DNA from: Paenibacillus sp.
Lineage (GTDB): Bacteria; Bacillota; Bacilli; Paenibacillales; Paenibacillaceae
Length of the DNA stretch: 64,000 nt
Reading direction: 5' to 3'
Assembly (NCBI GenBank): GCA_023512345.1
Contig: JAILZT010000008.1
Coordinates: forward strand, 62,001-126,000
Below are positions 44,338 through 51,868 of the stretch, one piece after another. The notes below the pieces were generated by a model. It saw nothing but the letters and a program-made list of their open reading frames with translations. It was not told where the DNA came from and searched no databases. How positions within the stretch are numbered: the stretch's first letter is position 1; every line of letters starts with the position of its first letter. A program made the position numbers and the translations under genes.

Positions 44338-45339
44338 GTGAATTTAGAGCAACCCGGCATTCCTATGAGCGACCTGCTTATTATAGGCGGTGGTCCGGCT
44401 GGCATGTTTGCAGCCTTTTACGGCGGAATGCGTCAGGCGTCCGTAACACTCATTGAAAGTATGCCCCAACTCGGAGGACAACTTGCTGCTCTTTATCCTG
44501 AGAAATATATCTATGATGTAGCAGGTTTCCCTAAAATAACCGGTCAAGAGCTGGTAGATAACCTATCTCGTCAAATGGATCTGTTCCAGTCCGACATTCG
44601 GCTTGAAGAAAAGGTTGTATCTGTCGAAAAGAAGGACGAACGCCATTTTGTTGTTAGAACCGACAAGGCCGAGTATCACTGTAAGGCGCTTATTATTACT
44701 GCAGGTGTTGGCGCTTTTGAACCACGTCGTTTGGATTTACCTGAAGCAGCCCGCTTTGAAAAAGCAAATTTGCATTATTTTGTAAGCGATTTAAATGCAT
44801 TTAAAGATAAGAAGGTTCTGATTAGCGGCGGGGGCGATTCCGCAGTGGATTGGGCACTTATGCTGGAGCCTATTGCCGAACAAGTCACTCTGATTCATCG
44901 ACGTGACAAATTCCGAGCCCATGAGCATAGTGTAGAGAACCTTATGGCTTCCAAAGTAAATGTAATTACGCCTTCCGAAATTACCGAACTGCATGGCGAT
45001 AATTTTATTACTAAGGTAACTCTCTCCCATATCAAAACCAAAGAAACTCAAGAAATTGAAGTGGACAGTGTTATTGTCAATTTTGGATTTGTCTCTTCGC
45101 TTGGACCTATTGCTGAATGGGGCATAGATATTGATAGCAATTCTATTGTAGTTGACTCTCGTATGGAGACAAGCATTCCAGGAATATTTGCTGCAGGTGA
45201 TATCACTACATACCCAGGCAAGCTTAAGCTGATTGCAGTCGGATTCGGCGAAGCTCCTACCGCAGTCAACAACGCTAAGGTCTATATTGATCCAGAAGCG
45301 AAGCTTTCTCCTGGTCACAGCAGTAACATGAAGATATAA
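44338..45339 (+). CDS. Ferredoxin/flavodoxin-NADP reductase (YumC type)
   Basis: A 333-residue thioredoxin-reductase-like [20 protein letters not shown] binds FAD, and [13 protein letters not shown] binds NADPH. There is no CxxC redox pair between them, which distinguishes it from thioredoxin reductase. [22 protein letters not shown] is the second FAD motif. The start is GTG 44338, with CGGAGGTG upstream. A strong terminator follows. Confidence 0.92.
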   Translation: MNLEQPGIPMSDLLIIGGGPAGMFAAFYGGMRQASVTLIESMPQLGGQLAALYPEKYIYDVAGFPKITGQELVDNLSRQMDLFQSDIRLEEKVVSVEKKDERHFVVRTDKAEYHCKALIITAGVGAFEPRRLDLPEAARFEKANLHYFVSDLNAFKDKKVLISGGGDSAVDWALMLEPIAEQVTLIHRRDKFRAHEHSVENLMASKVNVITPSEITELHGDNFITKVTLSHIKTKETQEIEVDSVIVNFGFVSSLGPIAEWGIDIDSNSIVVDSRMETSIPGIFAAGDITTYPGKLKLIAVGFGEAPTAVNNAKVYIDPEAKLSPGHSSNMKI

Positions 45340-45356
45340 ATTTGTTCACAATAAAA

Positions 45357-45407
45357 GGGTATCCCGATGGGTTGGTTAGAAGACAACCCGTCGGGATACC
45401 CTATATT
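45357..45407 (+). terminator. Terminator after the ferredoxin-NADP reductase gene
   Basis: An 18-base arm (GGGTATCCCGATGGGTTG / CAACCCGTCGGGATACCC, one mismatch) with a T-rich tail; may also end the convergent sda transcript. Confidence 0.92.
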
Positions 45408-45460
45408 TTTCATGCAGCGGTTTAATTTATGTAGTTAACGCAAGGTTAACTTAATGTTTA

Positions 45461-45604
45461 TCAATGGAGTACCGCGTGAGTTGGAGAGTGTAAGTTCCGT
45501 TTGCGAATTTCAACGAGTAACAGAGCGATGAAATCATGCTCAAGTTGCAGTTCTATTGCCCTATGGTAAGAGTCTAGAAGCATCTCATCTGATAATTCAA
45601 CCAT
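45461..45604 (-). CDS. sda: Sda, sporulation histidine kinase inhibitor
   Basis: 47 residues starting MVELSDEMLLDSYHRAIELQ, closely similar to Bacillus Sda in its two-helix hairpin (SDELL..SY..A, DFI.L...EI..R). Sda binds the DHp domain of KinA-type kinases and blocks the sporulation phosphorelay while replication is disturbed. RBS AAAGGAAAGGTAGGTG precedes the ATG. A SigA promoter and a DnaA-box cluster lie upstream. The C-terminal tail (LHSPTHAVLH) differs from that of Bacillus. Confidence 0.9.
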   Translation of the reverse strand: MVELSDEMLLDSYHRAIELQLEHDFIALLLVEIRKRNLHSPTHAVLH

Positions 45605-45642
45605 AACGTTCACCTACCTTTCCTTTATTTGGATCTGAATCT

Positions 45643-45671
45643 ATCATATCAAACTATTAATTTTCGAACAA
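45643..45671 (-). promoter_or_regulatory. SigA-type promoter of sda
   Basis: On the minus strand, TTGTTC (45671-45666), 17-bp spacer, TATGAT (45648-45643), about 40 bp before the start codon. Confidence 0.7.
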
Positions 45672-45680
45672 GCGTTCTCA

Positions 45681-45780
45681 TTATCCACAAGCATATGTGG
45701 AAATCCTGTGTATAATATGTTAGTAAGCGCTAATAAAGCTTAAGCAGCACAGTGGAATATGGGGATAATAGTTATACACA
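45681..45780. promoter_or_regulatory. DnaA-box cluster upstream of sda
   Basis: TTATCCACA at 45681-45689 is a perfect box. TTATACACA occurs at 45707-45715 (minus) and 45772-45780 (plus), and TTATCCCCA at 45760-45768 (minus). Bacillus sda is activated by DnaA through such boxes, so this region probably couples replication state to sporulation. Confidence 0.8.
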
Positions 45781-45944
45781 GGACTGAATCTCAAGTTTTA
45801 CTTCTAAAATTTTCTTTAATTTGGTCACATAATATTCCATATTTCGGGACATATAACTTTCAATTTAATTAACCCGAATTTTTCACGACTAAACGATTCT
45901 ATATCATTACTACTATTATCGTCAATTCTTAAAAATTTGTTTAA

Positions 45945-46607
45945 TTATTGTGGTCTTGTATTTACTTCTAATATCCATATTTTCCCGGAGTAGTCTACGG
46001 CATAATCAAAACCAAGCTCTCCAATCCCAGGAAAGTGCCGTTCCATAAGTTCAATACACACAAGCGTTAGACGGCGCATTTCTGCCTTTTTGGCAGACGT
46101 GTTCACTCTAGGAAGGGATTTCCTAAGTCCTTCACGACAGCTGAGCATAGTGCCCCCTTTACAAAGATTCGTAACGAACAGACCAGGCCGGGCTAATCGC
46201 CCAACCATGGAGCGAAACTCCCACACATTACCGTTCTTAACGACTTTAACCCGATAATCGATAGGACGGCCTGCAATTCGGGCAAGAGAAATTCCTTGTT
46301 GAATTAAATATCTCCGTTTCACTTTGACTACATTTAAGGCTCGTTTCATAGAATTGAAATCACGATATACTCGAGTTATATCCATATAAGTGAATCCATA
46401 ACCGCCACTTTGCCGAAATACCTTAATAACCCCATATCCTCCACCGCCCACCACGGGCTTAATTACAACATTTCCATATCGTCCGAGCATCGCCAGCAGT
46501 GCCGTTTCGCTATATCCCCTTGTTCTCGGAATGTAACCGGCTACCCTTGAATCGCTTAACAGCGCTTCGGTTTTCAACCACTTGCTCGCCAGTTGTCTTC
46601 CCGCCAT
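45945..46607 (-). CDS. Short YheC/YheD family ATP-grasp protein
   Basis: A 220-residue protein holding only the ATP-grasp half of the family. KPVVGGGGYGVIKV is the nucleotide loop, RRYLIQQGISLARIAGRPIDYRV the central lid region, and EVNTRPQ ends the protein exactly at the metal-binding N-x-R motif. Compared with the 361-residue paralogue at 3622-4707 it lacks the N-terminal domain and about 35 C-terminal residues. RBS GGAGAGGGAGG precedes the ATG. Probably active but minimal; role unknown. Confidence 0.8.
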   Translation of the reverse strand: MAGRQLASKWLKTEALLSDSRVAGYIPRTRGYSETALLAMLGRYGNVVIKPVVGGGGYGVIKVFRQSGGYGFTYMDITRVYRDFNSMKRALNVVKVKRRYLIQQGISLARIAGRPIDYRVKVVKNGNVWEFRSMVGRLARPGLFVTNLCKGGTMLSCREGLRKSLPRVNTSAKKAEMRRLTLVCIELMERHFPGIGELGFDYAVDYSGKIWILEVNTRPQ

Positions 46608-46831
46608 CGTCCTCCCTCTCCTTTCGTTATGAAGCCTACCCTATACATTACTCAGAAGATATGCTGCCCTCTTGTATGATTGTCCGTGTAAGAAGGCGTT
46701 CTCAGTAAAAAGGGCGATTAAAGCCCAAATACTTTTCAAACCTTACTATGTATCGTATAGTTAACGTTAAAGTACGGTTGGCATGGCAAACGATAATGAT
46801 TTAGGAGAATATCCATAGGGAGGCACTCAAG

Positions 46832-47041
46832 GTGGCACAATTTTTCGAGGTTTTGTACTGGGTAGCCATGATCGGAATGTCTGTCGTTTTGGCAGGTACT
46901 ACTTTGCTCGTCAGCGCACTAGGCTTCAAATTCATTAAAGACCGCCGAAGAGTTTTAGGTGCATCCTGCATCGCCTTTTCGCTTGGTGCTGGTGCACTAG
47001 TCATTTTCATGATCAACTATAAATTTATAATTGCTGCCTAA
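46832..47041 (+). CDS. Small two-helix membrane protein (DUF2768-like)
   Basis: 69 residues with two hydrophobic segments (VLYWVAMIGMSVVLAGTTLLVSAL and ASCIAFSLGAGALVIFMINY) joined by a basic turn (KFIKDRRR). Size and layout resemble DUF2768 proteins of Bacillus sporulation genomes, but the match is not certain. GTG 46832 follows AGGGAGG. A strong terminator follows. Confidence 0.75.
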   Translation: MAQFFEVLYWVAMIGMSVVLAGTTLLVSALGFKFIKDRRRVLGASCIAFSLGAGALVIFMINYKFIIAA

Positions 47042-47061
47042 TTAACCTTGTATTTAATGAA

Positions 47062-47100
47062 AAAAAATGCCGTCTCGCATGATTGCGATACGGCATTTTC
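47062..47100. terminator. Terminator between the small membrane protein and the peptide gene
   Basis: AAAATGCCGTCTCGCA / TGCGATACGGCATTTT with a four-base loop; works for both convergent units. Confidence 0.9.
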
Positions 47101-47122
47101 TATATTTCATAAATAACAAAAA

Positions 47123-47254
47123 TTAGTGATCTACTCCGATTCTTGATGAGGTATAGTTCGCGTTTGAGGAATCGCTTGAAGTAAGAGGGGTGGATGCTGT
47201 GAAACCGATTAAGGAAAATAACACTGAAATTACGATTAATCCCTTTTTCATCAT
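47123..47254 (-). CDS. Secreted signalling-peptide precursor (Phr/AimP-like)
   Basis: A 43-residue product: MMKKG, a hydrophobic segment (LIVISVLFSLIGFTAS), then a polar Ser/Thr/Asn-rich tail ending in TSSRIGVDH. This is the architecture of Phr, arbitrium and PapR-type pheromone precursors. ATG 47254 (or 47251) lies two bases after the stop codon of the upstream receptor-like gene, with GGGAG as ribosome site, so the two are cotranscribed and coupled. The mature signal is probably within the last 6-10 residues (inference). A strong terminator follows. Confidence 0.75.
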   Translation of the reverse strand: MMKKGLIVISVLFSLIGFTASTPLTSSDSSNANYTSSRIGVDH

Positions 47255-47256
47255 TA

Positions 47257-48075
47257 TTAGCTCCCATTCTTTTCAATTATAGTAATCATTATATTTTTGT
47301 ATTGCTCTAGTTGTATTAAAGTGGCATATTCTCTAAGAACTTCGAAGAGAGCTACAGCCTTCTTGAATCCTATGTCATCTTTAAGATTAACACTTGATGT
47401 CAAAGCATTAAGAACAGTATTTAGAGCATCAGCCTTGTTTTCCCTTTTTGAATAATATTTTCCTAATAGATAGATATAGTCATTGTAATACCTAATATTT
47501 CTTTTTGTTTTATAGTATTCAGACATTGAATCTATCACACCTTGGAACTCTGCCAAAATCGAATCAACTGAATAATTATATTTTATGGATGACTCAAGTA
47601 CATGAATCAACCCCGGAAGCATCTCATCTTTGTTATTTCGTAAAAAGTCTATGTATTCATCTAAAACTACTATTTTACCTTCTAACAAATCTATAACGTA
47701 TGTATTGGCTTTAGCGATACTTTTGTAGTATTCAACCTCTTGTAAGTCCTCTTCATGGATAGCATTAATCCATCCAAGCTCAGCATACTTCTTAATACAA
47801 GCTCTTGATTCACTATTGTTCCCTTGTTTTCGAAGTGCAATTCCCTTTAAACACATACTGTAACCAAAATAGTAGACTATACTTCTATTCAGACCCAGCA
47901 CATTATGATTCTCTACAGGTGCATGTCTCCCCTCATTTGTCTCATATATGTTGTTAATCTCTGAGTAGAGTTTATCAGCAATCAATACTATACCTTCCCA
48001 ATTCTCTAATGTGTACGATGCCTTCAGCATCCCCACTAATGAATCCGCCTGAATACCATCTAAATCCAATTTCAA
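47257..48075 (-). CDS. Helical-repeat peptide-receptor-like protein without HTH domain
   Basis: 272 residues when begun at TTG 48075, 9 bases after AGGAGG. The longer ATG start at 48135 overlaps the -35/-10 region and is rejected. The product is all-helical in appearance, with pairs of Tyr/Leu-rich helices (SIVYYFGYSMCLKGIALRKQ, YYNDYIYLLGKYYSKRENKA) like TPR units of Rap, NprR, PlcR or AimR receptors. No helix-turn-helix is present, and the upstream hesB-like terminator leaves no room for one. The secreted peptide gene follows directly. Probably an intracellular receptor acting on a protein, Rap-like (inference). Confidence 0.7.
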   Translation of the reverse strand: MKLDLDGIQADSLVGMLKASYTLENWEGIVLIADKLYSEINNIYETNEGRHAPVENHNVLGLNRSIVYYFGYSMCLKGIALRKQGNNSESRACIKKYAELGWINAIHEEDLQEVEYYKSIAKANTYVIDLLEGKIVVLDEYIDFLRNNKDEMLPGLIHVLESSIKYNYSVDSILAEFQGVIDSMSEYYKTKRNIRYYNDYIYLLGKYYSKRENKADALNTVLNALTSSVNLKDDIGFKKAVALFEVLREYATLIQLEQYKNIMITIIEKNGS

Positions 48076-48113
48076 TACTATTTTCCTCCTATTACAAGTC
48101 CCATAATAACCCA

Positions 48114-48142
48114 AATATATACCTTCATATTCCATCAGTCAA
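48114..48142 (-). promoter_or_regulatory. SigA-type promoter of the receptor-peptide operon
   Basis: On the minus strand, TTGACT (48142-48137), 17-bp spacer, TATATT (48119-48114), about 40 bp before the TTG start. Confidence 0.75.
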
Positions 48143-48182
48143 ATATTTCAAGGTTCCATGATCTTCTGCTCTTTAGCAGCAT

Positions 48183-48229
48183 AAAAAAAACCCTGAAAAT
48201 GTGTAGGTTCATACACTTTTATCAGGGCT
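48183..48229 (-). terminator. Terminator of the HesB/IscA-like gene
   Basis: AGCCCTGA / TCAGGGTT outer stem with inner GTGTA/TACAC pairing, followed by TTTTTTTT on the minus strand. Confidence 0.9.
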
Positions 48230-48265
48230 CAACATTTATTAGATTTAATAAAAACTACATCTTAA

Positions 48266-48625
48266 TTAACAAGGCTCCTCATTAGGCTTCCCTGCATCTT
48301 CCTTTGTTCTAAAGCTTGATCCACAACCGCATGTAGCAGTAGCATTCGGATTGTTGATGGTGAAGCCGCCGGTCATTCCTGATTCTTCAAAATCAATTTC
48401 AAGACCATCCAGATATCGAAGATTTTCTTTCTCCACTACTACCTTCAGACCTTCTATATCCATATATACGTCCTGTTCACTTTCGTTATCGTCGAAGCCC
48501 ATAGCGTATGAGAAACCGCTGCAACCGCCGGGGGAAACTCCGAGACGAAGGAACATATTAGGTGTCTCCTGTTCAGCCAGCATAGTTTTTAATTGTCCAG
48601 CAGCCGTTTCACTGATATTAATCAT
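48266..48625 (-). CDS. HesB/IscA/ErpA family iron-sulfur carrier
   Basis: A 119-residue A-type Fe-S assembly protein. The three conserved cysteines are C35 (GGCSGFSY), C99 and C101 (TCGCGSSF). Members hold and hand over clusters to target enzymes, several of which are nearby (MqnE, SdhB, NifU-like). RBS GAGGAGG precedes the ATG. Confidence 0.92.
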   Translation of the reverse strand: MINISETAAGQLKTMLAEQETPNMFLRLGVSPGGCSGFSYAMGFDDNESEQDVYMDIEGLKVVVEKENLRYLDGLEIDFEESGMTGGFTINNPNATATCGCGSSFRTKEDAGKPNEEPC

Positions 48626-48881
48626 ATCTCATCCTCCTCAAAAATGTTATAGATCACATGCTTATCCAATGACCTTCCGGTCAAAAGTTATTATATATAT
48701 TTAATTAAGTATACCCCACTCTTCCTTTACCCTCAAGTGATAACTGCGCTTAGGAGGTCATTCTCCCATTTGTTGTGTTTTCTATGCTGTTGCTCCCCTA
48801 AGGAGAGAGGTTTATAATAAGGAATGCGACAAGGCGTAAAAATTCGGAATTTTGTCACGTAATACTTTCAGGAGGAATCAT

Positions 48882-49988
48882 ATGTCTACTCTAATTACAC
48901 CCCATACGGATGCCCAAATGGCAGCCATTATTGAGAAAGTCCGCAGTGGCAAAAGATTAAATTTAGAAGATGGCGTTTATTTATATGAGAGTAATGACCT
49001 CTTAACGATAGGCCAGCTGGCTAATGAGGTCAATCTTCGCAAGAACGGAAATAAAGTATATTTTATTGAAAATATGAGTCTTTATTTCACCAATGTATGC
49101 GAGTCGCACTGCGCATTCTGCAATTTCCGCAAGGATGATGGAGAAGAAGGTGCATATACACTATCGGGTCAGGAAATGGTGCAATATGTCGAACAACATA
49201 TTCATCCCGGCGTACGCGAGTTCCACATTGTTGGAGGCCATAATGATAAGGTTCCCTTCCAATACTATGTTGATTCTCTCCGAGCTTTAAGTGAACGGTT
49301 TCCAGAGGTAACCCTAAAGGCATACACTGCTGCAGAAATTGATTTCTTCACCCGGATCAGCGGACTCAGTATTCGTGAAGTGCTTGAACAGCTGCGTGCA
49401 GCGGGCTTAAAGACCCTCACAGGCGGTGGTGCTGAAATTTTATCCGACCAATATCGTCAAAAAATGCGTGTCGATAAAGCCAACGTCGAAGAATACCTTG
49501 AGGTACATCGGACAGCTCATAAGCTGGGGATGAGAACCCATACTACGATGCTCTACGGATCCATTGAATCCCGTGAAGACCGCATTCGACATATGCTGCA
49601 AATTCGCGACCTTCAGGATGAAACCAATGGTTTCATGGTGTTCATTCCTTTGTCTATGCAGCCTAAGAATAAAAATGCCGGAATAATGCGCCGTAACTCT
49701 GCTAATGAGGATCTCAAGACGATTGCAGTCAGCCGTTTAATGCTGGACAATTTCGATCATATCAAAGCTTACTTCATTAATATTGGAGCCCAGCTTACTC
49801 AGGTTGCTCTTAACTTTGGCGCGTCTGACGTACACGGAACGATTCTAAAAGAACGTATTAGCCATGCAGCTGGTGCATTGACACCGGAAGGTCTCACCCG
49901 CAATGAATTGATCTGGCTAGTGAAGGGTGCCGGCCGAATTCCTGTAGAACGTGACACCTTCTATAATGAGATTCAGGTTTACGAATAA
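48882..49988 (+). CDS. mqnE: Aminofutalosine synthase MqnE (radical SAM)
   Basis: 368 residues from ATG 48882 behind AGGAGG. The radical SAM cluster motif is C73-x3-C77-x2-C80 (CESHCAFC), followed by the typical NFRKDDGEEGAYTLS. GGHNDKVPFQYY and TGGGAEIL are also characteristic. The enzyme joins carboxyvinyl-oxybenzoate to SAM-derived adenosine to give aminofutalosine, early in the futalosine route to menaquinone. No other mqn gene is beside it; a UbiD-family gene lies about 6 kb away. Confidence 0.93.
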   Translation: MSTLITPHTDAQMAAIIEKVRSGKRLNLEDGVYLYESNDLLTIGQLANEVNLRKNGNKVYFIENMSLYFTNVCESHCAFCNFRKDDGEEGAYTLSGQEMVQYVEQHIHPGVREFHIVGGHNDKVPFQYYVDSLRALSERFPEVTLKAYTAAEIDFFTRISGLSIREVLEQLRAAGLKTLTGGGAEILSDQYRQKMRVDKANVEEYLEVHRTAHKLGMRTHTTMLYGSIESREDRIRHMLQIRDLQDETNGFMVFIPLSMQPKNKNAGIMRRNSANEDLKTIAVSRLMLDNFDHIKAYFINIGAQLTQVALNFGASDVHGTILKERISHAAGALTPEGLTRNELIWLVKGAGRIPVERDTFYNEIQVYE

Positions 49989-50038
49989 CGACAGCCGGTC
50001 TAACCGGTAATGCCATATTCGAAAGGAAGACGGTAAGC

Positions 50039-51100
50039 ATGAGAACATTGCTCGTCCTCGGCGGCGGCTACGGCGGCTTAGCCCTCATTCAAGAATTGAT
50101 AGATCATCATCTCCCCCATGATGTGGAAATTGTGTTAGTTGACCGGATGCCTTATCAAGGAATCAAGACTGAATACTATGCGCTTGCAGCGGGTACTGTA
50201 ACAGATTACGATCTACGCATCCAGTTTCCCGTTCATCCCCGCCTTACCGTCCGTTACGGTGAGGTAGGGTCGATTGATCTGGAGAGCAGGGTTGTATTTC
50301 TGGAGTCCGGCGAACCGCTTTCTTATGATATTCTAGCCATCGCATTGGGATGTACGGATAATTATCACAATATTCCTGGGGCAGATGAACATACATGCAG
50401 TATTCAGACGTTTTCAGGCACTAGGGATACCTACCGTCGCCTGAATGACGTCAGACCCTACGGCACTGTTAATATCGTGGGCGGGGGGTTAAGCGGAGTC
50501 GAGCTGGCTGCAGAGCTGCGTGAAAGTCGGCCTGACTTGAACATCGCTATTTTGGACCGAGGTGAACGTGTTTTATCTGCTTTTCCAGCAAAGCTGTCTG
50601 AATATGTCGAGGAATGGTTCAGTGAACATCAGGTGGAGACGCTTGGAGGTATCTCTGTATCTCACGTAGAAAAGGATGCCATCTTTAACGGTACACAGGC
50701 AATCGCTTCCGATATTACCGTGTGGACTGCCGGTATTCAGCCCGTAAAGGTTGTTCAGAAGCTTGAGCTTGCTAAGGACCGTGGAGGGCGAATTATCTTG
50801 GGTGAATATTACCAAGTGCCAGATTATCCTGAAGTGTATGTGATCGGGGATTGTGCCAGTCTGCCATTTGCACCTAGCGCACAAGCCGCTGGAGCCCAGG
50901 GAGAGCAGGTAGCACAAATCATTCGTGCCATATGGCGTAATGAAACTCCCAAGCTCCATCCCATCCGTCTAAAGGGTACCTTAGGCTCTTTGGGTAAGAA
51001 CTCGGGCTTCGGACTCATGGGTCAACGTTCTGTAATGGGGCGTGTCCCGCGTATTCTAAAAAGTGGCGTGTTATGGATGTCCAAACGCAATTTTGGATAG
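50039..51100 (+). CDS. NAD(P)/FAD-dependent oxidoreductase (YutJ-like)
   Basis: A 353-residue NDH-2-like flavoprotein. GGGYGGLALIQEL binds FAD, IVGGGLSGVELAAELR binds NAD(P)H, and VIGDCASLPFAPSAQAAGAQGEQ is the third motif. Compared with the 397-residue NDH-2 at 42855-44048 it lacks the extended C-terminal membrane helix. YutJ in Bacillus sits beside yuzB and the NifU-like yutI, exactly as here. The physiological acceptor is not established. Confidence 0.87.
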   Translation: MRTLLVLGGGYGGLALIQELIDHHLPHDVEIVLVDRMPYQGIKTEYYALAAGTVTDYDLRIQFPVHPRLTVRYGEVGSIDLESRVVFLESGEPLSYDILAIALGCTDNYHNIPGADEHTCSIQTFSGTRDTYRRLNDVRPYGTVNIVGGGLSGVELAAELRESRPDLNIAILDRGERVLSAFPAKLSEYVEEWFSEHQVETLGGISVSHVEKDAIFNGTQAIASDITVWTAGIQPVKVVQKLELAKDRGGRIILGEYYQVPDYPEVYVIGDCASLPFAPSAQAAGAQGEQVAQIIRAIWRNETPKLHPIRLKGTLGSLGKNSGFGLMGQRSVMGRVPRILKSGVLWMSKRNFG

Positions 51101-51110
51101 AATACAGCCA

Positions 51111-51365
51111 TCAATCCAGATCAAGGTTGTCCCAAGCTTCCAGCTCCTTAATCTTAGCGGCTATTGCTTCCTCCAGCTCATCAGGTGATTCGGCTTCGAT
51201 AATCTCACCATTGAGCATCGCGAACGGTGACAAATAGCATTGGCCACAATTGTTAAGACAGCCGTATTCAATAACATCATAATCAGGATTTTGCTCCAGC
51301 TTATGCATTAGCTTATCTGTACCGTGACCTATATTACTTGCACAAAATTCAATAATTGGTCTCAT
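51111..51365 (-). CDS. YuzB family protein (DUF1450)
   Basis: An 84-residue small protein. Conserved cysteines: C8 in EFCASN, and CLNNCGQCYLSPFA with C-x3-C-x2-C near 35-42. This could bind a cluster or metal, resembling a thioredoxin-like ferredoxin; no function is proven. It is convergent with yutJ and divergent from nifU, the order known in Bacillus. Confidence 0.88.
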   Translation of the reverse strand: MRPIIEFCASNIGHGTDKLMHKLEQNPDYDVIEYGCLNNCGQCYLSPFAMLNGEIIEAESPDELEEAIAAKIKELEAWDNLDLD

Positions 51366-51447
51366 ATTGATCTCCCTATTCTATCCAAACCATTTTATTT
51401 TTTAACTTTTTGTACTATAATGAACTTACGAAAGGAGTGATTGAGAA

Positions 51448-51696
51448 ATGAGTGAGAATGCACAAAGCACCGCTATGTATGATGAAGTGCTGGAAGTACT
51501 CGATAAACTTCGTCCGTTCCTGCAACGCGATGGCGGCGACGTCGAACTGATCGATGTGGAAGACGGCATCGTTAAGTTGAAATTGATGGGTGCCTGCGGC
51601 AGCTGCCCTAGCTCCACCATTACGCTAAAAGCCGGGATTGAACGCGCCCTTGTTGAAGAAGTAGAAGGCGTAGAAGAAGTTGTTCAAGTATTCTAA
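51448..51696 (+). CDS. NifU-domain iron-sulfur scaffold (YutI-like)
   Basis: 82 residues, the Nfu C-terminal domain alone. C50-G-S-C53 (GACGSCPSS) ligates a [4Fe-4S] cluster shared between two subunits. It delivers clusters to apo-enzymes. RBS AAAGGAGTG precedes ATG 51448, and a terminator follows. Confidence 0.93.
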   Translation: MSENAQSTAMYDEVLEVLDKLRPFLQRDGGDVELIDVEDGIVKLKLMGACGSCPSSTITLKAGIERALVEEVEGVEEVVQVF

Positions 51697-51713
51697 ATCC
51701 CGCCCATATAAGT

Positions 51714-51753
51714 ATCCCGGTCTTCTGCAACTTAGAGGGCCGGGATTTTTTTG
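51714..51753 (+). terminator. Terminator after the nifU-like gene
   Basis: ATCCCGG / CCGGGAT arms with a loop of about 19 bases, then TTTTTTT. Confidence 0.85.
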
Positions 51754-51809
51754 TTAAACCGCCGCCAAATAACTATAAGCCATTATAGAGGATATCACCG
51801 GTAATATCA

Positions 51810-51852
51810 AAAAAATCCCGCATACCCAGAATAGGTGTGCGGGATTTAATGT
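51810..51852 (-). terminator. Terminator of the metNIQ operon
   Basis: AAATCCCGCACACC / GGTATGCGGGATTTTTT on the minus strand (one mismatch), downstream of metQ. Confidence 0.9.
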
Positions 51853-51868
51853 ATATTGAGTTTAATTC

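Larger units (their letters stand above)
45605..45944. other. sda control region and AT-rich spacer
   Basis: 45643-45671 holds the sda promoter, 45681-45780 four DnaA-box-like sites. 45781-45944 is AT-rich with nothing recognised apart from the end of the neighbouring gene. Confidence 0.7.

Noticed and set aside
45681..45780. Possible chromosomal replication origin because of DnaA boxes
   Set aside because: Only four boxes, no dnaA or dnaN gene nearby, and they sit in the sda promoter where DnaA regulation is expected.
48076..48135. Twenty-residue N-terminal extension of the receptor-like protein
   Set aside because: The ATG lies between the -35 and -10 boxes of a good promoter; TTG 48075 has a perfect ribosome site.
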